From the NCBI RefSeq assembly GCF_000004195.4, contig NC_030684.2:66523892-66587891 (forward strand): DNA of 64,000 nt, read 5' to 3'. Numbering within the stretch: the first letter of the stretch is position 1; every line of letters begins with the position of its first letter. Source of the stretch: Xenopus tropicalis (lineage: Eukaryota; Chordata; Amphibia; Anura; Pipidae). Below the pieces are notes generated by a model, which was given only the letters and a program-made list of their open reading frames with translations, searched no databases and was not told where the DNA came from. Positions 1 through 9,521 of the stretch are shown one piece after another. Both the position numbers and the translations under genes were made by a program.

Positions 1-1048
1 GGGGAAGTCATTTTCAGGTGATAGGTGCCCTTTAAAACTTGTGTTTTGCTAACATAAAAAAATGAGGGATCCAATGAATGTAGGTTATTGTTTTTACAAT
101 AATCCCATAATCCTGTTTATCTTACTTCATACTCATGTAATTTTAAATTTCATAAATATACCAAAAAACACACTCAGGTTATGAATATACTATAGACAGC
201 ATACCCAAGTTAGTAGGTTGGACCACACATTATACAATAAGCTGCACAGGGTAAATTGGCCTACAGAATACATTTTAGGCTCCATCACAAGCTATTTTGG
301 ACTTTTAAAGTACAGCTGTAGTCATTTTAACTTTACTGCACCTAATAGGAAGTAAATATGAATGGGATAGTTGACATTTTGGGCTAGAATAACTGGGGGA
401 GTAAGAGTCTGTGTTATATTATGAACTGCAGAGTAAATATGAACCCTGTGAACCCTGGATAAAGGGGAAATTAACCAAAGGGGTAATGAAGATAGAAAAT
501 GAAGTAATGTTATAAAAGTTTTACAGGCACTAAACATCTTTGTTGCATGGTTCCCTTAGCCCATCTATTGCTAGTTCCTTGCTTTACAACTGTCAGTGTC
601 GATAGCACAAATAACAGAATCAGTTCCTAAATGACTTGAATATAAAAACTGCAGCAGGAAACAAGAAGTGCTAGGTAGCGTCCCCTGAATATGATCCAAC
701 CTAAAGTTCATTCTGATGCCATACTTTGATCTCTGGAATTGCCTGGATGCATTACATTACTTTATTTTTGATTATCATGTAATTTTGGAACCTAGTTAAA
801 ATGTAACTATAAATAATTTTTATTAATGCAATGAATTGATAAATTTAAAATGAACTGCTGAAATTAAGAAAAATGTCTTCCATTCTTTTGTGTGCATTAC
901 AAGGTGATCATTTGGTACGTAAAAAAAGTAATTTTGGTAAAAGTAAAATTGGTGAATTTTCCACCAGCTAAAAAGAGACTGCTGGTTTACAGTTTGAGCC
1001 ATTACACAGTGTTTGTAACAAGGACACAGTGGCATACTACATTACTAG
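1..1048. other. AT-rich non-coding DNA upstream of the LTR element
   Basis: No coding region, RNA gene or recognisable repeat boundary is seen here. The short open frames have no domain signature and are what AT-rich DNA gives by chance. Confidence 0.6.
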
Positions 1049-1053
1049 GACCC

Positions 1054-1691
1054 TGTCAGGATCAGCGGGATTCGAACACCACTTGGGGTGTTCCTGGCGG
1101 CATGCATTTGCCTCTGTAGCCACTGGAGGCATTTCGGTCTGTCTGTTTCTGCTCTTGTCTCCTACTTTCTGTCTGCTCCCTTTCCTCCGCCCACCTCATT
1201 AACCTCATGTGTTTCCCATCTTCTAATCTTCTCCCTTTATAAGCCTTTCCCTGACCATTGCCCCTTGCTTGGTCATTAATTGTCTCCCGTGACCCTGCCT
1301 TCGTGTTCCCTGTTCCTGTGTCTGTGTTCTTGTTCTCGCTGGTTCCAAGCTCCAGTTCCGTGTCCTGATTCTGCCTTCTGCCTTGTTCCTGAGCCCTTCC
1401 TAGTTCTGCCTTGATTTTCCGGTTTTGACCTTGGCCTGTCCTTTACTTCGTTTGACTGCCGCTTGCCCTGACCTTTTGCCTGTTTTTGGATTTTGCCTCT
1501 GCCTGCTGTTCTACAATCAGTCTGTATATTCTTTGTGTGTTCGGTTACATCACTCAGTTTATTAAAGTTCTGCATTTTCAACATGGCCTCTGGCACCAGT
1601 TCTGTGACTTATGGTTACACTCCGGGTTACCCAGTCTTCAGGCTCCCACCTTCCTGGTACTCCACAGCGTCTCCACAGGGAGACCGTGACA
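1054..1691 (+). repeat. 5' LTR
   Basis: It matches 4888-5525 base for base except at four positions. U3 appears to be 1054-1266, with TATAAG at 1238-1243. R starts near 1267, where the self-primer match begins. An ATTAAA polyadenylation signal lies at 1561-1566, so R is about 310 bases and U5 about 105. The predicted leader 1267-1582 is pyrimidine-rich and contains no ATG. Confidence 0.92.
1238..1243 (+). promoter_or_regulatory. TATA box of the 5' LTR
   Basis: TATAAG lies 29 bases upstream of position 1267. That is the normal TATA-to-start distance, and 1267 is also the first base of the self-primer match. The right LTR has the same box. Confidence 0.7.
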
Positions 1692-4600
1692 GAATGACCA
1701 AGCCATACAAAATGGAGCCTGCCGGTAACTCCTCCATGTCCTGTGATGTTGAACTACAACTCTCTACCGCTCCTTGGCTCTCTACCCTCAAGAAATACAA
1801 AGGTGAGGAAGATTCTTTTTCTGCCTTTCTGCTATCATGTAAAGCCTTAAGTTCTGCTCCATTTTTTGTACAAGCCACTAATCCTTTAAGGAGTAGACTT
1901 ATAGCTCATTATCTCCTAGAGGGAGATGCTCGTGTATGGGCGGAATGGTGCATTGCTGAAAAGGCCAGTTTTTTGGAGGATCCCTGTGCTTTTTTGTCCT
2001 ATCTGAAAGCTACTTTTACTGGGGATTTATTCCCAGTTACCTCTGACTCATTCTCTTCAAGTGCCACTGGGACTGCCGGTTCTGTAAAACCTTTCCCGTT
2101 TACCCCTTCAGTCCCAAGATATTCACAGCTTGTTGAGTTAAATATATTGAATATTCACCAGCCTACTGTTCCTTCCTATTATGATTTTTATGATGAGGAA
2201 CCAGACTGTGAAGATGATTATACTGATTTTTCTGATTATGAAGATTGGGAGGATGTGGATACTGATGAGGATGAGATTCAAACTGCCATTAAGCCCATGT
2301 CTGTTCATTTACCTTCAGTTCAGTCTGTAACTGCTCCCCTGTCCGCTTTGGCTGTTCCGCAGTCTGACATCAAACCTGTGACAGTTTTCAAGTCTCTCAG
2401 ACCTGAACCCCAGTTCGTGAGTCTGTCTATTAAAAACCAGTCTCTTACTCAAGTTCCTGCAGCCAAGCTTCCAGTGTCTGCTCCAGTGCCAGCTATCTCC
2501 CTGTCTGCTCCAGTGCCAGCTATCCCCCTGTCTGTTCCGGTGCCGGCTGCCCAGCTTCCAGTGTCTGCTCCAATGCTGGCTATCTCCATGCTACCTGCTC
2601 CAGGGCCGGCTGCCCAGCCTTCAGCACCTGCGTATTTGTCAATTTTTCTGGTACCTGCTCTCAGGCGGCTTGGTCCCTTGCCAGCTTTCCCACGGATTGG
2701 GTCCCTACCAGTCCTCGGGCAGTCCAGCTCTGAACATTCATCAGCTCCTGTGCCTGAACTGCAACCCTCAGCTCCTGTGCCTGAACTGCAACCCTCAGCT
2801 CCTGTGCCTGAACTGCAACCCTCAGCTCCTGTGCCTGAACTGCAACCCTCAGCTCCTGTGCCTGAACTGCAACCCTCAGCTCCTGTGCCGGCTCCCCGAA
2901 AGCTGACTACTCCAGTGTCAGCTGACTCCCTGCCCGCTCCTGTGCCAGTCTCCGCTCCTGTGCCAGTCTCCGCTCCTGTGCCAGTCTCCGCTCCTGTGCC
3001 GGCTCCCCGAAAGCTGTCTGCTCCTGTGCCGGCTCCCCGAAAGCTGTCTGCTCCTGTGCCGGCTCCCCGAAAGCTGTCTGCTCCTGTGCCGGCTCCCCGA
3101 AAGCTGTCTGCTCCTGTGCCGGCTCCCCGAAAGCTGTCTGCTCCTGTGCCGGCTCCCCGAAAGCTGTCTGCTCCTGTGCCGGCTCCCCGTAAGCTGCTGC
3201 TGTCTGCTCTAGCACCTGCTGTTAACCTGCCGGTTCCTGCATCCGCAGTCCAGTCTCCGGTTCCTGCATCCGCAGTCCAGTCTCCGGTTCCTGCATCCGC
3301 AGTCCAGTCTCCGGTGTCTGCCATCCAGCCAGTGCCCGCTCCGGTGTCTGCCATCCAGCCAGTGCCCGCTCCGGTGTCTGCCATCCAGCCAGTGCCCGCT
3401 CCGGTGTCTGCCATCCAGCCAGTGCTCGCTCCGGTGTCTGCTACTCAGCCTGTGCTTGCACCCCGACGGCTGCCTGCTCCTGTGCCTGCACCCCGGCGGC
3501 TGCCTCCTCCTGTGCCAGCAGTAAGGTCTGTACCAGCTCCAACCTCCGTGCCGGTTCTCCAGCCATCAGCTCCTGAGCCGGTTCTCCAGCCATCAGTTTC
3601 AGCTCCTGTGCCAGTGGTCCTGCCAGCTCCCATGCCAGCAGTTGTGGCTGCTCCAGCCTCTGTGCCAGCGGTCGTGCCTGTTTTCGCTTCAGTGCCTATG
3701 CTTCTGCCACCTGCCTCTGAGGACAAAATTGCTTCCGGGCCTACCTTCCCTGCTACTAGATCTGGTGGTTCTGTTGTCACAGGCACTGCCAGTTCTGTTG
3801 CAGTGAGTGGTGGTCTTGTTGCTTCCCTGGGCATCTCTCTTCCACCTGTAGTGGGTGTGTATGATGGTGCTTCACCTGTAATGGGTGTCTATGATGGTCC
3901 TCCACCTGTAATGGGTGTGTTTGATGGTACTTCACCTGTAATGGGTGTTTTGTGTGGCGTCTCATCCGCTGTGGCTCCTGACCCTGGCGTCTCATCCGCT
4001 GTGGCTCCTGACCCTGGCGTCTCATCCGCTGTGGCTCCTGACCCTGGCGTCTCATCCGCTGTGGCTCCTGACCCTGGCGTCTCATCCGCTGTGGCTCCTG
4101 ACCCTGGCGTCTCATCCGCTGTGGCTCCTGACCCTGGCGTCTCATCCGCTGTGGCTCCTGACCCTGGCGTCTCATCCGCTGTGGCTCCTGACCCTGGCGT
4201 CTCATCCGCTGTGGCTCTCGATTCTGGCAACTTCTCTGTTCTAAATCCTGACCTTGGTGGCCTACCTTGTGTTAATGATCCTCTGGCTTCGGCTCCTGAC
4301 TCTGGCGACACTCCTGTTCTGGCTCCTGACTTTGGCGACCCTCTGGCTTCGGCTTCTGTTCCTGACGACCCTCTGGCTTCGGCTTCTGTTCCTGACGACC
4401 CTCTGGCTTCGGCTTCTGTTCCTGGCGACCCTCTGGCTTCGGCTTCTGTTCCTGGCGACCCTTTGGCTTCGGCTTCTGTTCCTGGCGACCCTTTGGCTTC
4501 GGCTTCTGTTCCTGGCGACCCTTTGGCTTCGGCTTCTGTTCCTGGCGACCCTTTGGCTTCGGCTTCTGTTCCTGGCGACCCTTTGGCTTCGGCTTCTGTT

Positions 4601-4804
4601 CCTGGCGACCCTCTGGCTTCGGCTTCTGTTCCTGGCGACCCTTTGGCTTCGACTTCTGATGACCCTCTGATTCCGGCTTCTGTTCCTGACGACCCTCTGG
4701 CTTTGGCTTCTGATCCTGGTTATTTTCAATTTTTTGCAGTTCTTTTTGTTTTTGGTCTCTCTGGACTTGAAACTTTTGGACATTTTTTGGACTGCAAGCC
4801 TTAA
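1583..4804 (+). CDS. Gag-type polyprotein with large Pro/Ala/Val/Ser repeat region
   Basis: This is a 1073-residue open frame. I chose the ATG at 1583 because it is the first ATG after the predicted transcript start and has a strong context (A at -3, G at +4). The first 36 codons therefore lie inside the LTR. Another in-frame ATG at 1694 overlaps the primer-binding site. Residues about 60-148 look like a Ty3-type capsid segment, including LLEGDARVWAEWC followed by an FLSYLKATF stretch. Residues about 198-236 are strongly acidic (Asp/Glu/Tyr). From about residue 290 the protein is low-complexity, built from seven or eight tandem arrays, and it ends in a short hydrophobic tail. No zinc knuckle, protease or pol motif is visible. 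Likely role: particle assembly in trans with a full element. It could instead be just a neutrally open frame. Confidence 0.75.
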   Translation: MASGTSSVTYGYTPGYPVFRLPPSWYSTASPQGDRDRMTKPYKMEPAGNSSMSCDVELQLSTAPWLSTLKKYKGEEDSFSAFLLSCKALSSAPFFVQATNPLRSRLIAHYLLEGDARVWAEWCIAEKASFLEDPCAFLSYLKATFTGDLFPVTSDSFSSSATGTAGSVKPFPFTPSVPRYSQLVELNILNIHQPTVPSYYDFYDEEPDCEDDYTDFSDYEDWEDVDTDEDEIQTAIKPMSVHLPSVQSVTAPLSALAVPQSDIKPVTVFKSLRPEPQFVSLSIKNQSLTQVPAAKLPVSAPVPAISLSAPVPAIPLSVPVPAAQLPVSAPMLAISMLPAPGPAAQPSAPAYLSIFLVPALRRLGPLPAFPRIGSLPVLGQSSSEHSSAPVPELQPSAPVPELQPSAPVPELQPSAPVPELQPSAPVPELQPSAPVPAPRKLTTPVSADSLPAPVPVSAPVPVSAPVPVSAPVPAPRKLSAPVPAPRKLSAPVPAPRKLSAPVPAPRKLSAPVPAPRKLSAPVPAPRKLSAPVPAPRKLLLSALAPAVNLPVPASAVQSPVPASAVQSPVPASAVQSPVSAIQPVPAPVSAIQPVPAPVSAIQPVPAPVSAIQPVLAPVSATQPVLAPRRLPAPVPAPRRLPPPVPAVRSVPAPTSVPVLQPSAPEPVLQPSVSAPVPVVLPAPMPAVVAAPASVPAVVPVFASVPMLLPPASEDKIASGPTFPATRSGGSVVTGTASSVAVSGGLVASLGISLPPVVGVYDGASPVMGVYDGPPPVMGVFDGTSPVMGVLCGVSSAVAPDPGVSSAVAPDPGVSSAVAPDPGVSSAVAPDPGVSSAVAPDPGVSSAVAPDPGVSSAVAPDPGVSSAVAPDPGVSSAVALDSGNFSVLNPDLGGLPCVNDPLASAPDSGDTPVLAPDFGDPLASASVPDDPLASASVPDDPLASASVPGDPLASASVPGDPLASASVPGDPLASASVPGDPLASASVPGDPLASASVPGDPLASASVPGDPLASASVPGDPLASTSDDPLIPASVPDDPLALASDPGYFQFFAVLFVFGLSGLETFGHFLDCKP
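1693..1703 (+). promoter_or_regulatory. Self-priming primer-binding site
   Basis: AATGACCAAGC lies one base after the left LTR. It is the exact reverse complement of GCTTGGTCATT at 1267-1277, the predicted 5' end of the transcript. Tf1 of fission yeast primes reverse transcription by folding back the first 11 bases of its RNA onto such a site. The length and both positions fit here, and no tRNA-type site starting with TGG is present. Confidence 0.75.
2741..2875 (+). repeat. 27-base tandem array, 5 copies, coding SAPVPELQP
   Basis: Five consecutive, practically identical 27-base units lie in the gag frame. The unit length keeps the frame. Confidence 0.9.
2936..3199 (+). repeat. 18-base array (3 copies) running into a 30-base array (7 copies)
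   Basis: Three 18-base units coding SAPVPV (2936-2989) are followed directly by seven 30-base units coding SAPVPAPRKL (2990-3199). The last unit has one changed base. Both unit lengths are multiples of three. Confidence 0.9.
3230..3430 (+). repeat. 27-base array (3 copies) then 30-base array (4 copies)
   Basis: PVPASAVQS is coded three times (3230-3310). A 30-base unit coding PVSAIQPVPA is then repeated four times (3311-3430), the last with a changed base. A diverged fifth copy follows. Confidence 0.88.
3842..3955 (+). repeat. 30-base diverged array, about 4 copies, coding SPVMGVYDG-type units
   Basis: Four units share the CCTGTAATGGGTGT core but differ at several bases. This array is older than the neighbouring perfect ones. 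Confidence 0.8.
3956..4225 (+). repeat. 30-base tandem array, 8 perfect copies plus 1 diverged, coding VSSAVAPDPG
   Basis: Eight identical 30-base units (3956-4195) are followed by a ninth with several changes. Such identity points to very recent expansion or homogenisation. Confidence 0.93.
4334..4633 (+). repeat. 30-base tandem array, 10 copies, coding DPLASASVPG
   Basis: Ten units differ only at a Leu codon base (CTC/TTT context) and a Gly/Asp codon. Partial units follow to about 4720. Confidence 0.93.
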
Positions 4805-4874
4805 GGACATTTTTGGTAGGAAAATGTTTAAAATATGTCCACCCGATCCTGGGATCGCCCAGTGGTCGATCCTC

Positions 4875-4884
4875 AAGGGGGGGG
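4875..4884 (+). promoter_or_regulatory. Polypurine tract
   Basis: AAGGGGGGGG ends three bases before the right LTR. This is the expected plus-strand primer of an LTR retrotransposon. Confidence 0.8.
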
Positions 4885-4887
4885 TAA

Positions 4888-5525
4888 TGTCAGGATCAGC
4901 GGGATTCGAACACCACTTGGGGTGTTCCTGGCGGCATGCATTTGCCTCTGTAGCCACTGGAGGCATTTCGGTCTGTCTGTTTCTGCTCTTGTCTCCTACT
5001 TTCTGTCTGCTCCCTTTCCTCCGCCCACCTCATTAACCTCATGTGTTTCCCATCATCTAATCTTCTCCCTTTATAAGCCTTTCCCTGACCATTGCCCCTT
5101 GCTTGGTCATTAATTGTCTCCCGTGACCCTGCCTTCGTGTTCCCTGTTCCTGTGTCTGTGTTCTTGTTCTCGCTGGTTCCAAGCTCCAGTTCCGTGTCCT
5201 GATTCTGCCTTCTGCCTTGTTCCTGAGCCCTTCCTAGTTCTGCCTTGATTTCCCGGTTTTGACCTTGGCCTGTCCTTTACTTCGTTTGACTGCCGCTTGC
5301 CCTGACCTTTTGCCTGTTTTTGGATTTTGCCTCTGCCTGCCGTTCTACAATCAGTCTGTATATTCTTTGTGTGTTCGGTTACATCACTCAGTTTATTAAA
5401 GTTCTGCATTTTCAACATGGCCTCTGGCACCAGTTCTGTGACTTATGGTTACACTCTGGGTTACCCAGTCTTCAGGCTCCCACCTTCCTGGTACTCCACA
5501 GCGTCTCCACAGGGAGACCGTGACA
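4888..5525 (+). repeat. 3' LTR
   Basis: It is 638 bases, equal to the left LTR apart from four substitutions. ATTAAA at 5395-5400 is the likely polyadenylation signal of the element. The gag start codon is also present here, but its frame closes soon after the LTR ends. Confidence 0.92.
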
Positions 5526-5539
5526 GACCCACATCAAAA

Positions 5540-5735
5540 TAATTTTTGAGGGCAAAATCTTTTTTAAAACCATGTGTGTACTATTAAAAACTGTGTGTGC
5601 AGAAAAGTCATCACGATATGTGCAAATGTATGTATTTTACACAAAACTCTTTGTGCACAATGGCATTTGTTGTTTGCACTAGCCTCAAAATTTGTGCGTG
5701 TTCGACAATCACATGGCTTAGAGGGAACATTGCTC
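5540..5735. repeat. Dispersed repeat related to 51505-51690
   Basis: The end of this stretch (GAGGGAACATTG) and several GTGCACA-rich blocks match, in reverse orientation, the segment starting CAATGTTCCCTC near 51505. The family is not identified. Confidence 0.5.
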
Positions 5736-7044
5736 TGAACTAAAAAGTGCTCATGTGAGCACATTGCACTTAATAAATGCTGTTGAAGGGGTGCTTAGCA
5801 GCAGAACTGATAGGACAAGGGGCTCAATGCTTGAGCAAGGAGTCTATTTCTTGCATAAACCCCACCAGTTCTTTAAAGGAAAACTATACCCCCAGAAAGA
5901 ATATTTGCCCAACAGATAGTTTATATCATATTAAGTGGCCTATTAAAGAATTTTACCAATATATATCAGTAAATATTGCCCTTTACCTCTGTTACCTTGA
6001 GCCACCATTTAGTGATGGGCTGTGTGCTTCCTCAGAGATCACTTGACCAGAAATAATGCAGCTCTAACTGTAACAGTTAGAAGCAAGGAAGCAAAAGACA
6101 CAACTCTGTCCATTAATTAACTAATGTGACCTAAAATGTATGTGTACTCTTGGTTTGTTTGTGTGAATTGTATGATCCCAGGGGGCCGTCCTTTGTATTT
6201 AAAATACATTTTTTCTATTTAAGATTGCCTACATTGTTCAGGGGTATAGATTTCCTTTAAAAACTGTCATGGGCTCTTGCTTGTACTCTTTTGTGAATCA
6301 ACATCTTGATATTTGCTCAATCAATTAGCATGGCTGAGACAATCTAAACTTACTTACCCCTAGATGGGTGGGAGAGGTGGGAATCACTGCTTTCATCCAT
6401 CCAGGATCTTTTTAAAAGTATTTATGAGAATTAGTAAAGACTCTCCAGTCCCATGTCCAACTTCTGGGAGTTCCAGCTGTCCTGGTGCAGCAAGCAGCTC
6501 TTTGTTCACGATTACAGCTCCCCAAGGAGAAGAGTCCAAGACCTGTTAAGAATTCCTAAATCAATTCTGCATCCAATTTAAGCTCCTGCCTGGAAATGTC
6601 ATATGTACCATAACATACATTATTTCAGAGCTCTCTGGCAATAAGTTAAGATGGGAACCTCCACTCTGGGGAAGGATTTATCCAATATATACAATAAGTA
6701 TTCAATAAACTAGGCGGGACACCTTCAGGCTGGTATTCACCAGTACAGCTGCTCTGTAGGACAATACTTGATCTATACCTTACTTGCTGGGATGGGATGG
6801 AATAAGTGCAGATTTTTGGAAAGGACTTTCTAAAAACATCAAAGACTTTCTTACAAGCCTTTACTTTGCTACTAATTTAGAGTAATTCATTTCTTTAGCT
6901 ATTAAGATGGCCATTACACCACAGGAATGTAAGCTGCATTGTGACTGCACCCGCAATACCCCCAGGCCACAGATTCATCTTATATCTATATTATATCAAT
7001 AGGAAATATGATGAAATAAATTCCTTTATGCAATAAGGAAAAAG
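5736..7044. other. Non-coding DNA with old repeat fragments
   Basis: A stretch near 5870-6000 begins AAAGGAAAACTATACCCCC, resembling the start of the repeat at 42954. Nothing else is recognisable. Confidence 0.45.
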
Positions 7045-7046
7045 TA

Positions 7047-7309
7047 CAGGTATGGGATCCCTTATCCGAAAATAATTCTAATTTTAAAAAATGATTTCCT
7101 TTTTCTCTGTAATAATAAAACAGTACCTTGTAATAGATCCCAACTAAGATATAATTAATCCTTATTGAAGGCAAAACAATCCTATTGGGTTTATTTAATA
7201 TTTAAATGATTTTTAGCAGATTTAATTTATGGAGATCCAAATTATGGAAAGATCCCTCATCCGGAAAACCCCAGGTCCCTAGCATTCTGGATATCAGGTA
7301 CCACACCTG
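7047..7309 (+). repeat. TA-flanked inverted-repeat element, family 'CAGGTATGGGATCCC', copy 1
   Basis: It begins CAGGTATGGGATCCCTTATC, ends CCACACCTG, and TA flanks both sides. Five more copies lie in this window. A TA flank suggests a Tc1/mariner-type origin for these short non-coding elements. Confidence 0.7.
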
Positions 7310-7581
7310 TACATTTTCTTCTATCTATGTTACACAAATCTAACTAAAATTACATTTCTTTATAAAAATATAGAAAGGAACAACTAAATGCTAGGTAATC
7401 AGCAGTTTAAGCCATTATTCTCTTAAACTAACCTCATTAGTTTTTTGCACTGCTGCCAGTAATAATAGGAAAACTATCTTGAACCTTATTATCCACATAA
7501 AACATTAATTATAGTACATGGCAGCTGTGGGCCATAAAAGCTTTACTTTATATATGAATGAACTGCAAAGTGCAATTACAC
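7310..7581. other. Non-coding DNA between two short elements
   Basis: No gene or recognisable repeat is seen. Confidence 0.5.
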
Positions 7582-7584
7582 TTA

Positions 7585-8114
7585 GGGGCTGATTTACTTA
7601 CCCACGAACGGGTCGAAATGAGTCCGATTGCGTTTTTTTCGTAATGATCGGTATTTTGCGATTTTTTTGTATGTTTTGCGATTTTTTCGGATTCTTTACG
7701 AATTTTTCGTTACCAATACGATTTTTGCGTAAAAACGCGAGTTTTTCGTATCCATTACGAAAGTTGCGTAAAAAGTTGCGCATTTTTCGTAGCGTTAAAA
7801 CTTACGCGAAAAGTTGCGCATTTTTCGTAGCGTTAAAACTTACGTGAAAAGTTGCGCATTTTAAGTTTTAACGCTACGAAAAATGCGCAACTTTTCGCGT
7901 AAGTTTTAACGCTACGAAAAATGCGCAACTTTTTACGCAACTTTCGTAATGGATACGAAAAACTCGCGTTTTTACGCAAAAATCGTATTGGTAACGAAAA
8001 ATTCGTAAAGAATCCGAAAAAATCGCAAAACATACGAAAAAGTCGCAAAATGTTCGTTTTCAAGTCGGAACTTTTCCAATTCGGGTCGGATTCGTGGGTT
8101 AGTAAATCAGCCCC
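7585..8114. mobile_element. Foldback MITE, Harbinger-like (TTA target duplication)
   Basis: Both ends read GGGGCTGATTTAC inward, and TTA lies on each side (7582-7584 and 8115-8117). The two halves are reverse complements over roughly 250 bases around a centre near 7860, so one strand would fold into a very long hairpin. The same peptide can be read from the + strand of the left arm and the - strand of the right arm, which confirms the symmetry. It is rich in CGAAAA/TTTTCG motifs and has no real coding capacity. A 3-base TWA duplication is typical of PIF/Harbinger elements. Confidence 0.85.
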
Positions 8115-8117
8115 TTA

Positions 8118-9377
8118 GTATGCATAGAAAGATTGTCATTACATAAGTTCATCCTGGCTATAAAATGGGAACGGATCTGTCTCAGTGCCTGTCATTTGCA
8201 ACAACAAACAGAATGTTTGCCTAAAAGCCTGTTATTTAAGGTGCCTGCCATATATTTTTTTCAGGTAAGTTTCACCCGCATCCAAAGTGTCCAAAATTCC
8301 GTAGAGCTGCACGGTATATTCTATTTGTGGTATCCTTGAGCTTAATAATCATATGACTTGGCTTGGATGATAAGTGTTGCTTCTGTTTTAGTATTTTCCT
8401 ATTTCTGCAACCTCATTGCACAGGAAACATTTTTGTGGTCACCTATTCAGAGCTTTCCAGTTTAGCTTCAAGCATATTTTTCCTTTGATGCTTTTCTTTC
8501 ACATGCTCTTCTAATTATACATTGCTCTATAAATATTCTGCAGGTAGAAACTTCACATATATTTTAAGTGTATTGAGGGTTATTCCAAGTGTGTGCTGGA
8601 TCCATTTAAGCAAAATCCTGTAATTGAAACTCAAAAATGCACAGTACTCTGAATGGTTCATCTATCTAAGGATTCTGTTAACCCATCATTGAGCTGCCTA
8701 TGACAGGAAAAAAACATCCTCTGTGGTGTTAAACCAAAGATGTACTTGATACATTATGGCAGGGATGCAATTAGGAAATCATGGGGCCCCATCCTACTCC
8801 ATTTGCAAGGCCCTCCCCTGCAAAGGGGCCCCAATTATTAACACATTGGTCACTTTGGACCCTGGGTAGAGGGCACTGCCAACAAGTAGAATGGGACCTT
8901 AATAAAAAAAATGACCCAAGCACTCATGACCATGTCCCATATCCACCCCAGTAATGCCACTTTATGTGAAAACCACACCCATAACCCACTTTAACCCCAC
9001 ACTCCTACACACCCCCTTTACAACCTAGGAATCACACTTTTAAGCCTCTTGGGGCATCCTCTGCCATAGGGCCCCTGACTGCAGTAACGTAACCCCTGTA
9101 CCTCCCAGATGGCTGCCCTGCATTATAGTTCGTAATGCCTGGGGGTACCCCATTACCCATGTACTAAAAAGTACACATAATGTTAAGCACATGGCGACTT
9201 TAGGCTAATGTCATGATTAGTGTTTTCTCCACTTTTGCCTTTAAGTTGGTGACATCAGTGCCATCCATGTGTCACTATACACACAGGGTAGATTTTTGCT
9301 TGAAATGTGCTGTAGATTATTTGGCCTATATCTATGTCATGTGCACAGAGATGGGCTTTTTTGCCAGCCCTCATTGC

Positions 9378-9378
<1 letters not shown>
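8118..9378. other. Non-coding DNA
   Basis: No gene is seen. The 8757-9130 part is richer in GGGGCCCC-type words and may be an old repeat, but I cannot place its ends. Confidence 0.4.
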
Positions 9379-9470
<92 letters not shown>

Positions 9471-9521
9471 ATCTAGTATCTATCTGTGTATCTATCTGTG
9501 TATCTATCTATCTGTCATCTA
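9379..9521. repeat. (ATCT)n tetranucleotide microsatellite
   Basis: Long runs of CTAT units are interrupted by single CATC, AGTATC and GTGT steps. The open frames over it, rich in Tyr-Leu-Ser-Ile, are a by-product of the repeat. Confidence 0.95.

Larger units (their letters stand above)
1054..5525 (+). mobile_element. Non-autonomous gag-only LTR retrotransposon, Tf1/sushi-like (Ty3/gypsy superfamily)
   Basis: Two 638-base direct repeats that start TGT and end ACA flank an internal region of about 3.2 kb. The 5-base sequence GACCC occurs just before the left LTR (1049-1053) and just after the right LTR (5526-5530), a target-site duplication. The LTRs differ at four single bases by eye (about 0.6%), so insertion was recent. 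A purine tract precedes the right LTR. Just after the left LTR there is an 11-base match to the predicted transcript start, which points to self-priming as in Tf1 and the vertebrate sushi group. The interior carries one long gag-type ORF. No protease, reverse transcriptase, RNase H or integrase is visible, so the copy must depend on enzymes from elsewhere. Confidence 0.9.

Noticed and set aside
3956..4633. 30-base repeats that look like a CRISPR array
   Set aside because: Units abut directly with no unique spacers, code a repeated peptide and lie inside a vertebrate retrotransposon.
2449..4966. Long open frames on the - strand and other + frames across the gag repeat region
   Set aside because: They are shadows of the perfect tandem arrays. 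A stop-free unit whose length is a multiple of three keeps several frames open at once.
1054..5525. A host-domesticated gag gene instead of a transposon
   Set aside because: Flanking LTRs, target duplication, purine tract and primer site are all present, so it is a mobile copy.
7598..8118. Lys/Arg/Phe-rich open frames on both strands
   Set aside because: The same peptide appears from each arm of the foldback element. This reflects symmetry, not a gene.
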